Translations under genes and position numbers: made by a program
The notes under the pieces: model-generated
Databases searched by the model: none
The model's input: only the letters and a program-made list of their open reading frames with translations
What the model was told of the DNA's origin: nothing
From: Deinococcus murrayi DSM 11303
GTDB lineage: Bacteria > Deinococcota > Deinococci > Deinococcales > Deinococcaceae
NCBI RefSeq assembly: GCF_000482805.1
Contig: NZ_AXWT01000028.1
Coordinates: forward strand, 1 to 44,535
DNA length: 44,535 nt
Reading direction: 5' to 3'
Shown: piece after piece, positions 25,556 through 35,385 of the stretch
How the letters are laid out: the number at the start of each line of letters is the position of its first letter
Position numbering within the stretch: position 1 is the stretch's first letter

Positions 25556-25746
25556 GGGAGGGCACCCCCCCCCCCAGTCGGGGGGCAGTCCAAAAAGAGG
25601 AAAAAGTCACGTTCTGGTGCAGAAAACCTGGCATTTCGGTGCAGGGTGGGACACAATGGTCCCCATGGGGCGGCGGGAGATGAGCTTCTGTCGCCCCCTC
25701 CGCCTTTGACTCGGCTGGTGCTCCACCGGCGGATGGCCCCTCTGTC
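25556..25746 (+). promoter_or_regulatory. Leader of the GGDEF/HD-GYP gene
   Basis: A C6/G6 hairpin (25569-25584) may end folE transcription, without a T-run. It is followed by an A-rich block and two copies of GGTGCAG (25617-25665 region) about 20 bp apart, which could be a direct-repeat regulator site. No Shine-Dalgarno sequence is obvious before the ATG at 25747. Confidence 0.35.
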
Positions 25747-28509
25747 ATGACATCCCTGCTGCTCAATCTCTGTTTGCTGATTGCCTGCGCCTTTGCGGTC
25801 AGCCTCACCTACCGGGAGTGGCCGGTCAAGCGCCGGGGCAGCGAACATGTGGCGCGGCTGGTGCTGACGGCGGGGGCCACCCTCCTGCTCGCGATGGTGA
25901 GCATGGAAGCTGGAAACTTCCGGCTGGACCTGCGGTACGTGCCCATTGCGCTTGTCACCCTCTCCAACGGCCCGTGGGTGGGAGCGCTGGTGGCCGCGCC
26001 CGCGCTCGTCTGGCGGCTGGCGGGCACGAGCGACCCTACGGTGTGGGCGGTGGTGTGGCTGCACCTCCTCAGCGTGCTGCTCCTCAGCAGCCTGCTCCGG
26101 CCCTGGGCGCAGCGGCTCATGGACCTGCGCGCGCGTGACCTGTGGCTCGCCCCGCTGCCCTTCCTGGGAGTGGGCTGGGGGCTGCTGCTGTCGCCCGAAG
26201 GCCGCGAACTGTTCTGGGGGTCTTATCCGCTGCGGGTGCTGCTGAGCAGCGCCGGGCTGATAGCCACGCTCTTTATCTTGCAGTCGCGGCTGCGGCTGCT
26301 GCGGCTGGCCTTCATCCTGCGGACCCAGGCTCACACGGACGCCCTGACCGGGCTGCCCAACCGCCGCCGCTTTGACCGTGACCTCGCGGCGCTGGAGCCG
26401 GGCGGTCACCTCGCCCTGCTGGACCTCGACCACTTCAAGGCCATCAACGACCGCTACGGCCACAGCACCGGAGACCGCGTGCTGCGGCAGGTTGGGCGGC
26501 AGTTGGCCGGGCCGGAGGAGGGCGGGGTGCGGGCCTACCGGGTGGGCGGCGAGGAGTTCGCCCTGCTTGCCGGGGCAGCAGAGGGAGGGGCGCTGCGGGC
26601 CTGGCTAGAGAGCGTGCGCGGGGCGCTGCGGCAAGGCGAGTTGCCCTGCGGTCCGCTGACCCTCTCGGCGGGCTGGGCGACCCGCCTGCCCGGTGAAACG
26701 CCCGACGCGCTGCTGCGCCGCGCCGACGAGGCCCTCTACCTCGCCAAGACGAACGGGCGCGACCAGCTCGTGGTTTGGACCCCGCGCCCGGCCCAAGACC
26801 CTCCGGCGACAGGTCACCCGCCCGCTGCCGAGCCGCCTCAGCCGCGGCATTCGGTGTGGCAGGGGCTACGAACCACGGTGGCCCTGCTCGCCGGACGCCG
26901 CACCCTGAGCGACGCCGACTGGGCCGAGGTGCTGCACCACGCCGTCAATGCCGTGGACGGCGCGGGGTGCGGCACCCTGGACATCCGCCGGGGCCGGGGC
27001 TTTCGGGTGGTCGCCGCGCACGGCTACGGCCCCGGCTTGGTGGGCCTGACCCTCAGCGAGGCCTCGCAACAGCGCTGGTACGGCGAGGGCGCGGTCGCCG
27101 CGTGGCGGGCCGGAGCGCCGCGGGTGGTGCGGGGCGAGGCCCTCGCACGGGCCTTTGCCGAGTCAGACGCGGCGCTGGATTCACCGGAAGCCCGGCTGCT
27201 GAGCGAGGTGGGCCGCCGCCAGGAGGTGCGGGCCAACCTTTGCTTTCCAGTGGTGCTGGAGGGCGAGGTCGTCGCGCACCTCAACCTCGACGCCCTGGCA
27301 CCGAGCGAGGACTTCGGGCCGCAGGCGGTGGCCGACGCAGGCCTCTTTGCCCAGCAGATTGCGGCGCTGCTGCACCTGCAAGAGCGCTGGCACGAGCTGA
27401 CCCGGCTGGTCGAGCTGCACACCTCGCTCAGCGTGTCGCCGGAGGGGGCACACCTCGAAGACCTGCTCACCGCCGGGGCGCAGGAGCTGCTGCGGTCCAG
27501 GTGCGCCCTGCTGCTGCGGCACGACCCGGTGACCGATACCCTGCGCTCGACCGGGCCAGAGCGCCACGACCCGCCGCTGGGTCCGGTCGTGCTGGGCCGC
27601 GGTGAGGGCCTGGCCTGGGCCGCGCTGGAAGCCAAGCAGGTGCTGTGCGTGGACGACGTCACCGCTGACCCCCGCGTGTACCGCCGCGACCAACTGGGCC
27701 GGGGCGCGATGATGGCGGTGCCGCTGCTCGACGGCCATGACGAGCCGCTCGGTGCTCTCATCCTCACCCGCGAGCCAGAGCGCCCCTTTGGAGCTGCCGA
27801 CCGTCACCTCGCCCTGCTCTTGGGAAGCCTCGCTGCCCGGTTGCTGGAGCGTGACGCCCACCTCGCTGACCTGCGAACCACCCTGGATGCCGCGTTGGAG
27901 ACACTGGGGGTCGCGGTCGAGCTGCGCGACTTCGAGACCCAAGGCCACACCGAGCGGGTGACCCACCTCGCCCTGACCTTCGGGCGGGCGCTGGGACTTC
28001 CCGAAGGCCGCTTGCTGGGGCTGCGGCAAGGGGCTTCGCTGCACGACATCGGCAAGCTGGGGGTACCCGACGCGGTGCTGCTCAAGCCCGGCGCACTCAC
28101 CCCCGAAGAGCGCCTGCTCATCGAAACCCACGCCCCCCGCGGGGCCGAACTCGCCGCCCGCATCCCCTTCTTGCATCCCGAAGCCCACGGGGTCATTCGC
28201 TCGCACCACGAGCGCTGGGACGGGACGGGCTACCCCGACGGGCTGCGCGGCGAGGCCATTCCCCTCCTCGCCCGCATCTTTGCCCTGTGCGACGTGTACG
28301 ACGCCCTCACGAGCGACCGTCCCTACCGCGCCGCCTTGCCCCCCGCAGAGGCCCTCGCCATCCTGGAAGCCGGGCGCGGCACCCAGTTTGACCCGGACCT
28401 GGTCGTCCGCTTCGTGGCCCTGCAGCGGAGCGGGCGGTTCGGGCCGCCCTGGACGGCCCCCCTGCCCACGGCCTTTCTCCCAGAGCGGTCCGCGTCGGGA
28501 GAGGACTGA
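25747..28509 (+). CDS. Membrane GGDEF-GAF-GAF-HD-GYP cyclic di-GMP protein
   Basis: This 920-residue protein combines opposite activities. Residues 1-185 are membrane segments resembling the LytS/YhcK-type 5TM receptor (DLRYVPIALVTLSNGPWVGA). A GGDEF cyclase domain follows (ALTGLPNRRR at 199, GGEEF at 267-271); its product-inhibition RxxD site is not present. Two GAF-like sensor domains span about 360-725. The HD-GYP phosphodiesterase has H766-D767, HH at 820-821 and GYP at 828-830 with all metal ligands visible. Net direction of cyclic di-GMP flux cannot be read from the sequence. It ends 15 nt from the convergent amidohydrolase. Confidence 0.93.
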   Translation: MTSLLLNLCLLIACAFAVSLTYREWPVKRRGSEHVARLVLTAGATLLLAMVSMEAGNFRLDLRYVPIALVTLSNGPWVGALVAAPALVWRLAGTSDPTVWAVVWLHLLSVLLLSSLLRPWAQRLMDLRARDLWLAPLPFLGVGWGLLLSPEGRELFWGSYPLRVLLSSAGLIATLFILQSRLRLLRLAFILRTQAHTDALTGLPNRRRFDRDLAALEPGGHLALLDLDHFKAINDRYGHSTGDRVLRQVGRQLAGPEEGGVRAYRVGGEEFALLAGAAEGGALRAWLESVRGALRQGELPCGPLTLSAGWATRLPGETPDALLRRADEALYLAKTNGRDQLVVWTPRPAQDPPATGHPPAAEPPQPRHSVWQGLRTTVALLAGRRTLSDADWAEVLHHAVNAVDGAGCGTLDIRRGRGFRVVAAHGYGPGLVGLTLSEASQQRWYGEGAVAAWRAGAPRVVRGEALARAFAESDAALDSPEARLLSEVGRRQEVRANLCFPVVLEGEVVAHLNLDALAPSEDFGPQAVADAGLFAQQIAALLHLQERWHELTRLVELHTSLSVSPEGAHLEDLLTAGAQELLRSRCALLLRHDPVTDTLRSTGPERHDPPLGPVVLGRGEGLAWAALEAKQVLCVDDVTADPRVYRRDQLGRGAMMAVPLLDGHDEPLGALILTREPERPFGAADRHLALLLGSLAARLLERDAHLADLRTTLDAALETLGVAVELRDFETQGHTERVTHLALTFGRALGLPEGRLLGLRQGASLHDIGKLGVPDAVLLKPGALTPEERLLIETHAPRGAELAARIPFLHPEAHGVIRSHHERWDGTGYPDGLRGEAIPLLARIFALCDVYDALTSDRPYRAALPPAEALAILEAGRGTQFDPDLVVRFVALQRSGRFGPPWTAPLPTAFLPERSASGED

Positions 28510-28524
28510 CCCGGAACGCGTGGA

Positions 28525-29727
<1,203 letters not shown>

Positions 29728-29738
29728 GCCCCAGTGTA
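29728..29738 (-). promoter_or_regulatory. Leaderless promoter of the M20 gene
   Basis: On the minus strand TACACT (29733-29738) plus 5 nt precedes the ATG at 29727. No -35 match is evident. Confidence 0.5.
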
Positions 29739-29816
29739 GGGCGCGGGAGGAAGGGTGAAGGCGGGTCAGAAGCGACCCTCAGCAACTTTCTTGCCCCCCC
29801 TGCCGTAATGGGAGGC

Positions 29817-30029
29817 ATGAAAGCACGCCGCTCTTCCGGCAAACTCGGCAAACTGATGGTCTACGCGCCCCTGATTTTGCAGGTCATCTCGGCCCTGCGC
29901 CGCCAGCGAATGGCGAGCCGCAGCAAATACACCAAGCCCCGCAAACGCGACCGCGCCCTCGACTTCGCCCTCGCGCAGGCCGAGCGTAGGCTGGGCGGGA
30001 AGCGGACGCGGCGGCGCGGCGGGTTCTGA
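29817..30029 (+). CDS. Small basic hypothetical protein
   Basis: This 70-residue protein is very rich in Arg and Lys, with one short hydrophobic stretch (LMVYAPLILQVISAL) and a basic tail (RRLGGKRTRRRGGF). I choose the ATG at 29817, behind GGGAGG, over the ATG at 29808, which overlaps that site. It could be a membrane-associated or nucleic-acid-binding protein; I recognise no family. Heptamer-like units (GGTTCCG, GCTTCCG) follow its stop. Confidence 0.6.
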   Translation: MKARRSSGKLGKLMVYAPLILQVISALRRQRMASRSKYTKPRKRDRALDFALAQAERRLGGKRTRRRGGF

Positions 30030-30076
30030 GCGGGGTTCCGGCTTCCGGCTGCGACGGGGGAGCGTCTCTCGCCCGC

Positions 30077-30388
30077 TCAGAAAGCGCCCTCGCCGGGCAC
30101 CCGCACCGAGTCCACCTGCACCCCGTAGCGCAGCAGCACCGTCTTGAGGCGCTGCATCGCCGCGACCGCCCGCGTGCGCTCGCCCGGCGCGAAGACCAGC
30201 GTCAAGCGGGCGTCCTGGCCGGGGCGGGGTTCCCGCGCCTCCAGCGCCAGGGGCCGGGCAAAAGCAGGGTCCCGTGTCACGTCGCGCAGAATGCGGGCGA
30301 AGGTCAGCTCATCTACCCCAGCCAGCGTAAAGGCGATGCCCTGCACGGGGCCGTCTGGTGTGGGACCGGGGGTCGAGGCATCCGTCAT
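30077..30388 (-). CDS. Hypothetical protein
   Basis: This 103-residue protein has an alpha-beta pattern (VQGIAFTLAGVDELTFARIL, then DARLTLVFAPGERTRAVAAM, then a final LLRYGVQVDSVRV strand) that suggests a small ferredoxin-like or ACT-like fold, but I recognise no family. The ATG at 30388 sits 7 nt behind TACCCT (minus strand, 30396-30401), close to leaderless. The frame is open 17 codons further upstream without support. It is convergent with the small basic protein gene. Confidence 0.6.
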   Translation of the reverse strand: MTDASTPGPTPDGPVQGIAFTLAGVDELTFARILRDVTRDPAFARPLALEAREPRPGQDARLTLVFAPGERTRAVAAMQRLKTVLLRYGVQVDSVRVPGEGAF

Positions 30389-30480
30389 GCCCGCCAGGGT
30401 AGTTCGCCCCCCCCACTCCGGCGGGGGGGGACGGCACAATGCCCCGGCCTCTTAGCATCTTGCCCCCCACTTCCCCCGCC

Positions 30481-30492
30481 TACAATGCCCGC
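30481..30492 (+). promoter_or_regulatory. Leaderless promoter of the alpha/beta hydrolase gene
   Basis: TACAAT (30481-30486), 6 nt, ATG at 30493: a near-consensus -10 box at leaderless spacing. Confidence 0.65.
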
Positions 30493-31407
30493 ATGACCTG
30501 GCCAGACGAGCCGACACCGACGCGCCTGAATGGGGCCGACCTGTATTTCGAGGTGACGGGGCCGGAAGACAGTGACCTGCCGCCCCTGGTCTTCTTGCAC
30601 GGCGGCCCCGGCTACAACAGCTACTCCTTCCAGGCCCTCTTTGGCGAGCGGTTGGAGGGACGGCGGCGGGTGGTGTACCTCGACCAGCGCGGCTCTGGGC
30701 GCAGCGGGCCGCTGGAGGACACTGAGCAGGGGGCCGAGACCCTCGACCTCGATACCCTCGTCGCGGACGTGGAAGCGCTGCGCGAGCACCTGGGCTTCGA
30801 GAGGCTCGTGCCGCTGGGCCACGGCTTCGGGGCGCTGCCCGCCCTGGAGTACGCCCGGCGGCACCCGGAGCGCACCGAACGCGTGGTCGTGGTTAATCCC
30901 TGGGTGCACTTTCCCGAACTCGCCCTGACCCTGCTCGCGGAGGCTGCCGCTCGCCGGGGCCAGCCCCTGGAGGACCCCGCCGAGGCTGTGCGGGCGCGGA
31001 CTCCGGAAGGCGAATATCCGCCCGTGGGCGCGGCCCGCATCGAGGCGGCTTTCTCGCTTCTCAATGCCCGCGACCTGCTCAACGCGCTGCACTTCCGCGA
31101 CGCCCCCAGCCGGATGCGGCTGGAGTTCATTGACGCCGAGGGGCAGCTCGCTGGGGGCGGGGAGGTGCAGCAGGCCCTCGTCAACCAGGGCCTGTGGGAG
31201 TTCGAGTACCCGCCCTTCTTGACGGACCTGCGCCGCCCGGTCTTCGTGATTGCGGGGCTGCACGACTGCACCAGCTACCCCCAGCAGGTCGAGTGGCTGG
31301 CCGACCTTGCCGGAGCGGACGTAACCGTGCTCGATGCCGGGCATTACCCCTGGCTGGACGACGAGGACGCCTTTGCCGAGGCGCTGGAGGAGGCGCTGAC
31401 CCGCTGA
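30493..31407 (+). CDS. Alpha/beta hydrolase, proline-iminopeptidase-like, nucleophile missing
   Basis: This 304-residue protein has the proline iminopeptidase layout: HGGPG oxyanion motif at 36-40, DQRGSGRS at 64-71, then the nucleophile elbow, and the charge-relay D258 (LHDCTSY) and H284 (AGHYPW). But the elbow reads G109-H-G111-F-G113 where active enzymes have G-x-S-x-G. The codon is GGC, one base from AGC serine. The rest of the site is intact, so it may be a recently inactivated enzyme or a ligand-binding relative. The ATG at 30493 follows a leaderless TACAAT box. Confidence 0.85.
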   Translation: MTWPDEPTPTRLNGADLYFEVTGPEDSDLPPLVFLHGGPGYNSYSFQALFGERLEGRRRVVYLDQRGSGRSGPLEDTEQGAETLDLDTLVADVEALREHLGFERLVPLGHGFGALPALEYARRHPERTERVVVVNPWVHFPELALTLLAEAAARRGQPLEDPAEAVRARTPEGEYPPVGAARIEAAFSLLNARDLLNALHFRDAPSRMRLEFIDAEGQLAGGGEVQQALVNQGLWEFEYPPFLTDLRRPVFVIAGLHDCTSYPQQVEWLADLAGADVTVLDAGHYPWLDDEDAFAEALEEALTR

Positions 31408-31461
31408 CGGACTCCCCTTCCCGCCTCTTCGCCCCAAACCCGCTAGACTGGCACCATCCTT

Positions 31462-32499
31462 ATGAAAGCTGCCATCCTCGCTGCTGGGCGTGGTCGCCGC
31501 CTGCTGCCCCTGAGTGCGGGGCGGCCCAAGCCGGCGCTGCCCATTGCGGGGGTGTCCCTGCTGGCGCGGGGGGTGCGGGCGCTGCGGGCGGCGGGCGTCA
31601 GCGACATCGCCGTCGTCACCAGCCCTGCCTACGAAGCCGAGCTGCGTGAGGCGGCCCGCGGCGAAGGCCCCCTGACCTTCCTGCACCAGCATGAGGCCCG
31701 TGGCACCGGGCACGCGGCGCTCGTGGCCCGCGAGTTTTTCGGGGGCGAGGCGGGCGTGGTGTACCTGGGCGACAACCTCTTTGCCGACCCGCTCGCGCCG
31801 CTGCTCTCGGCGCTCGACGGGGCCGACGCGGTGCTGGCTGTCAAACAGGTCCCCGACCCCCGCGCCTATGGGGTGGCGACGGTGCGGGAAGGCTGGCTCA
31901 CCGGGCTGCACGAGAAGCCCGCCGAGCCGCCCAGCGACCTCGCCGCCTGCGGGGTGTTCGCCTTTCAGCCCCACGTGCTCGGCGAGGTGGCCCGCCTTCC
32001 GGCCAGCGAGCGCGGCGAAATCGAGTTCCCGCAGGCGCTCGCGCGGGTGGCGGCGGGGGGCGGGCGGGTGCGGGTGGTCCCCCTGGGGGGCTACTGGGCC
32101 GACGCGGGCACCCCCGGCGACCTGCTCGCGGCAGGAGCGCACCTCCTCGCAGGCCTCACGGCGCGGGTGGCGGGCGAGGTGGAGGGCAGCACCCTGACGG
32201 GCGCGGTCGTGGTGGAGGCGGGGGCGGAGGTTCACGGGTCGCACCTCACCGGGCCGCTGTGGATTGGCCCCGGCGCAAGCGTGCGCGGCTGCGTGCTGGG
32301 GCCAAACGTGAGCGTGGGGCCGGGGGCCACCCTGGAGGGGGCCACCGTGCGCGACTCGCTCATTGACGAGGGGGCACGGGTCTTGCACCCTTCACGGCCC
32401 CTCGCGCACGCGGTGATTGGCCGCCGGGCCACCGTGACCGCGCCCACCGGCGAAGGCGTGCAGCTCGCGCTGGGCGACCACAGCGTGCTGCGGATGTAG
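31462..32499 (+). CDS. Sugar-1-phosphate nucleotidyltransferase with left-handed beta-helix
   Basis: This 345-residue protein has the nucleotidyltransferase signature LAAGRGRRLLPLSAGRPKPALPI at residues 6-28, GDN near 102, the sugar-site EIEFPQAL and GYWADAGTPGDLL, then hexapeptide-type repeats from about residue 240 (GAVVVEAGAEV, GPLWIGPGASV, GPNVSVGPGATL). This fits the long glucose-1-phosphate thymidylyl- or uridylyltransferase class, or a GlmU-like enzyme. It would supply activated sugars for envelope polysaccharide. TAGACT lies 12 nt before the ATG, so a very short leader is likely. Confidence 0.85.
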   Translation: MKAAILAAGRGRRLLPLSAGRPKPALPIAGVSLLARGVRALRAAGVSDIAVVTSPAYEAELREAARGEGPLTFLHQHEARGTGHAALVAREFFGGEAGVVYLGDNLFADPLAPLLSALDGADAVLAVKQVPDPRAYGVATVREGWLTGLHEKPAEPPSDLAACGVFAFQPHVLGEVARLPASERGEIEFPQALARVAAGGGRVRVVPLGGYWADAGTPGDLLAAGAHLLAGLTARVAGEVEGSTLTGAVVVEAGAEVHGSHLTGPLWIGPGASVRGCVLGPNVSVGPGATLEGATVRDSLIDEGARVLHPSRPLAHAVIGRRATVTAPTGEGVQLALGDHSVLRM

Positions 32500-32515
32500 G
32501 GTGCCCGCCGCGTCG

Positions 32516-32526
32516 TACCCTGGGGC
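32516..32526 (+). promoter_or_regulatory. Leaderless promoter of the small acidic protein gene
   Basis: TACCCT (32516-32521) plus 5 nt precedes the ATG at 32527. Confidence 0.5.
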
Positions 32527-32706
32527 ATGACCCGCCCTCCAGACGACCCGTTCGGTGCCGCGTCCCCGGCCCCCCAGGGGGAAGTCCTCATCAGCGGGGT
32601 GGACACTGGCCCCGCTGAGGACGAACGTGGGAACCTCACCCCCACCGAGGACCACGCCCGCTTTCAGCCCCCGGAAGAACGCGAGCCGGAGGACGAGGAC
32701 GGCTAA
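32527..32706 (+). CDS. Small acidic hypothetical protein
   Basis: This 59-residue ORF begins MTRPPDDPFGAAS and ends in a run of Glu/Asp/Pro (PPEEREPEDEDG). It is hydrophilic and probably disordered. Support comes from its leaderless TACCCT box, from filling the gap between the nucleotidyltransferase and IclR genes, and from third-position GC bias like its neighbours. No family is recognised. Confidence 0.55.
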   Translation: MTRPPDDPFGAASPAPQGEVLISGVDTGPAEDERGNLTPTEDHARFQPPEEREPEDEDG

Positions 32707-32765
32707 GCCGCCCCAGCGCCAGGCCGGCGGCAGCCCCCCGCGTAGCGCAACGGCCTATGTCCCTG

Positions 32766-32777
32766 TAAGCTGGACGG
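32766..32777 (+). promoter_or_regulatory. Leaderless promoter of the IclR gene
   Basis: TAAGCT (32766-32771), 6 nt, then a GTG start at 32778. Confidence 0.55.
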
Positions 32778-33482
32778 GTGCTCTCTTTGCAGAAAGCGGC
32801 CAGCATCCTGGGGGCCTTTAGCGCCGAGCAGCCCGAATGGGGGGTGCGGGCGCTCGCGGCGCACCTCGGCGTGCCGCGGGCAACGGCCCACGCTTACCTG
32901 GCCGGGCTGACCGGGGCCGGGTTTTTGCGCCGCACCCCGGCGGGGCGCTACCGCCTCTCGTGGCATATCGCGGAGATGGGGGCGCACCTCACCTCGGCGC
33001 TGCCCTGGTTTGCGGACGCCCGTGCGCTGATTACCCGATTGGCGCTGGAGGTGCGCTCGGTGGCTTTCCTGTGCCTGCTGGAGGGCGAGGAAGTCGTGTG
33101 CGCCATCCGGGAGCGCCATCCCGACGCCGACATCGACCTGCCGCTCGACATCTACCTCCCGGCGACGGCCACCGCGAGCGGCAAGATTCTGTACGCCTAC
33201 GGCGACTTGCAACCTCGTGAGTTTGCCGCCTGCACCCAAAGCAGCATCACCACCCCCGACGAGTGGCGCACCGAGCTGGGGCGGGTGCGGCGCCGGGGCT
33301 ACGCCTACTCCATCGAGGAATGGATTCCGGGGCAATGCACCCTGGGCGTGCCCTACCACCACGGCGGGCAGGTCGTCGCCGCCATCGGCGTGCAGATGAG
33401 TGCTCGGCGCTACCTGCGCGAAGAGAGGGCCATCCGCGAGCGCGTGCTGGGCATCGTGCGCGAGGCCGAGGGGCTGGGCTAA
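32778..33482 (+). CDS. IclR-family transcriptional regulator
   Basis: This 234-residue protein has an N-terminal winged helix-turn-helix (SLQKAASILGAF, then GVRALAAHLGVPRATAHAYL, then LRRTPAGRYRL) and a C-terminal IclR effector domain (LPATATASGKILYAY and GQCTLGVPYHHGGQVVAAIG). IclR proteins bind small carbon metabolites and usually control neighbouring catabolic genes. No obvious target pathway adjoins it. GTG start at 32778 is supported by the leaderless TAAGCT box. A TnpB element has landed about 18 bp downstream. Confidence 0.92.
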   Translation: MLSLQKAASILGAFSAEQPEWGVRALAAHLGVPRATAHAYLAGLTGAGFLRRTPAGRYRLSWHIAEMGAHLTSALPWFADARALITRLALEVRSVAFLCLLEGEEVVCAIRERHPDADIDLPLDIYLPATATASGKILYAYGDLQPREFAACTQSSITTPDEWRTELGRVRRRGYAYSIEEWIPGQCTLGVPYHHGGQVVAAIGVQMSARRYLREERAIRERVLGIVREAEGLG

Positions 33483-33507
33483 CCGCGCAGGGCCATCAGT
33501 TGAACCT

Positions 33508-33540
33508 CCCACGACTGAAGTCGCGGGATTCCCGCTTCAG
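33508..33540 (-). ncRNA. Candidate omega/reRNA 3' scaffold at the tnpB right end
   Basis: TnpB proteins use an RNA from the tnpB 3' end and right end as guide. Here the region after the catalytic C-terminus can fold as the 33508-33527 hairpin, or alternatively as CTGAAG/CTTCAG around the palindrome GCGGGATTCCCGC (33523-33535). The tnpB stop (33537-33539) lies inside it. The guide would be the adjoining flank, ACTGATGGCCCTGCGCGGTT on the minus strand. The RNA extent upstream into tnpB is not defined. Confidence 0.5.
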
Positions 33541-34754
33541 CGAACGTTGCCAGCCGGAGCTGGGCTTACACATTCTCGACGGGCGTTTTGGGTGTCCGAA
33601 ATCCCTGCGGCCACCAGTCCTTCACGCCGGATGTTCAGCGCGGCGTTCTCGTCTCGGTCATGGGTTTCCCCGCAGTTCGGGCAAGTCCATTCGCGGACGG
33701 CAAGATTCTTCACGGCGGGGTTCAGAGACCCGCAGTCGTGGCACATCTGGCTCGACGGGAAGTGGGGACTGATTTTGGACACCAGCCGCCCGTACCACGT
33801 CGCCTTGTACTCCAACTGCCGGATGAACTCGCCCCACCCCGCATCACTAATGCTGAGTGCCAGCCTGCGATTTTTCCGCATGTTATCGGGCTTGAGGTGT
33901 TCGGTGCAGGTGATTTCGTACTCACGCACCAGGGCGGTGGTGAGCTTGTGGATGAAGTCCTGACGCTTGTTGGCAACGCGCTTGTGAATCCGAGCCAGCT
34001 TGGTTTTCGCTTTCCCGTAACGAGCGCTGCCCTTCTTGCGGCGGGACAGGGTTTTCTGAGCCTTGCGAAGCTTCTTCAGGCCATTGCGGTAGTATTTCGG
34101 ATTCGCATGGTGGGTGAACTCCCCCTCGCCATCGGTCACGATGGCAAAGTCCTTGATGCCGACATCCACTCCCGCCGCGAATCTGGGAGCCGCAGGCAGA
34201 TAGGGAATCTCGACTTCGCAGAGAACGGACGCTTCGTAGTGGCCTTCATGGACGCGACGCACCGTGACGTTCAGGATTTTGCCTTGCATGTCCCGTTGCC
34301 CCCTGGTCTTGACCCAGCCCAGCTTGGGGAGCTTGATGCACCCCTTGCCAATCTCGATGTTGTTGTTGGTGAACTGGGTGCGATACGCCTCACCCGTGCG
34401 CTTCTTCTTGAACTTCGGGAAGCCCACCTTCTTGCCAGATTTCTTGACGGTGCGGAAGAAGTTCTGGTACGCCCTTTCGAGGTCGCGCAGGGACTGCTGA
34501 AGCGCGAACTTGTCCACCTCGGCCAGCCACGCCGTCCCCTCTTCCCGCTTCAGCAGCGTCAGCGCCCTGTCGGTCGCGGCGTAGGTCATGCCCTTGCCGT
34601 CCTGACGGTAGGTTTCGATGCGGCGGGCCAGGAAGTGGTTGTAGACGAACCGGGCACATCCCAGCGTGCGGTTGATTCGCTCGGCCTGAGCCTTGTTCGG
34701 GTAGAGGCGGATGACGAACGCCTTATTCCGCTTGGGGGCCGTGGTAGATTCCAT
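33537..34754 (-). CDS. tnpB: TnpB RNA-guided endonuclease
   Basis: This 405-residue protein has an N-terminal helix-turn-helix/WED-type region ([20 protein letters not shown]) and an intact RuvC site: D197 ([10 protein letters not shown]), E285 ([10 protein letters not shown]) and D368 ([10 protein letters not shown]). A zinc finger, C338-x2-C341 and C358-x2-C361, lies between the last two. Length and residue spacing are very close to the ISDra2 TnpB (D191, E278, D361), a guided DNA nuclease that cuts next to a TTGAT motif. No stop or frameshift is seen, so it is probably active. ATG at 34754 follows GGAGGG. Confidence 0.95.
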   Translation of the reverse strand: MESTTAPKRNKAFVIRLYPNKAQAERINRTLGCARFVYNHFLARRIETYRQDGKGMTYAATDRALTLLKREEGTAWLAEVDKFALQQSLRDLERAYQNFFRTVKKSGKKVGFPKFKKKRTGEAYRTQFTNNNIEIGKGCIKLPKLGWVKTRGQRDMQGKILNVTVRRVHEGHYEASVLCEVEIPYLPAAPRFAAGVDVGIKDFAIVTDGEGEFTHHANPKYYRNGLKKLRKAQKTLSRRKKGSARYGKAKTKLARIHKRVANKRQDFIHKLTTALVREYEITCTEHLKPDNMRKNRRLALSISDAGWGEFIRQLEYKATWYGRLVSKISPHFPSSQMCHDCGSLNPAVKNLAVREWTCPNCGETHDRDENAALNIRREGLVAAGISDTQNARRECVSPAPAGNVR

Positions 34755-34912
34755 CTCGCAACACCCTCCTACAGGTGCTTGCCACGCTCCCAGCGGTTCC
34801 AGCCGCGTGGGGGCATTGCTCGTTTAGCTTATCACAGAACGGCAGGCTTCGGCTTCGCCGCCCTACGGGCGGGAGGGGCTAACCCATGACTGAAGTCACG
34901 GGCTTGCGCCCC

Positions 34913-35287
34913 TCAATCGTCAAAGAAATACACGGTGGGGTCGGGCCGCTGCGGGGTGCCGAGGTCGATTTCTTGCCAGCTCAGGCCATGCTCGTCCAGC
35001 AGGGCCTTGCTGCGCGCCAGGTCGTGAGGCTGCACCTGCCAGGCGTAGTGCAGGTGCGAAGCCCCCCGCGCCCGCAGCGGCGCGAGCCGGGGGTCATTCG
35101 CCTGCCGGGTCTGCGGTTGCCAGAGGGTCAGGGTCTGAGCGTCATTGACCCGAAAGCGGGCCACGCCCCGGCCCTCGTCATGTTCCAGCAGGCTGAGGCC
35201 GAGCACCTGGGTATAGAAGCGCACCCCACGCGGCAGATGGTTGACCTCCAGCGTGACGCCCGCGAGGTCGAGGATGGGCGAAGGCAT
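34913..35287 (-). CDS. VOC (glyoxalase-like) family protein
   Basis: This 124-residue protein has two beta-alpha-beta-beta-beta units typical of the vicinal oxygen chelate fold (DLAGVTLEVNHLPRGVRFYTQVLGLSLLEH, then the ASHLHYAWQV strand and the YFFDD end). It lacks enough clear metal ligands for me to name a reaction. I choose the ATG at 35287 over 35341 because a TACGCT box lies 6 nt upstream. Its stop codon borders the left end of the TnpB element, so the last residues may have been altered by the insertion. Confidence 0.75.
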   Translation of the reverse strand: MPSPILDLAGVTLEVNHLPRGVRFYTQVLGLSLLEHDEGRGVARFRVNDAQTLTLWQPQTRQANDPRLAPLRARGASHLHYAWQVQPHDLARSKALLDEHGLSWQEIDLGTPQRPDPTVYFFDD

Positions 35288-35299
35288 GGCAGCAGCGTA
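35288..35299 (-). promoter_or_regulatory. Leaderless promoter of the VOC gene
   Basis: On the minus strand TACGCT (35294-35299) plus 6 nt precedes the ATG at 35287. Confidence 0.5.
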
Positions 35300-35385
35300 C
35301 GGCGGCGATGCCGGGGAGTTTGCTAGGCTGACTTCATCCACCTTCTGGATTCTCCCAACGCGGCGTTCCGCCTAGAGGCCCGGCC

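Larger units (their letters stand above)
33500..34912 (-). mobile_element. IS200/IS605-type element with tnpB only (ISDra2-like)
   Basis: A solo-tnpB element, apparently without the Y1 transposase TnpA. Both ends carry a 20-nt subterminal hairpin: CCCACGACTGAAGTCGCGGG at 33508-33527 (right end) and the same with a T-A pair in place of C-G at 34883-34902 (left end). The right end reads TTCAA on the minus strand near 33500-33504. The left end abuts the stop codon of the VOC gene, next to TTGA. Boundaries are approximate. Movement would need a TnpA supplied from elsewhere. Confidence 0.8.

Noticed and set aside
25309..26463. Long minus-strand frame over folE and the GGDEF gene
   Set aside because: Antisense shadow; it crosses two real genes and has no start signal.
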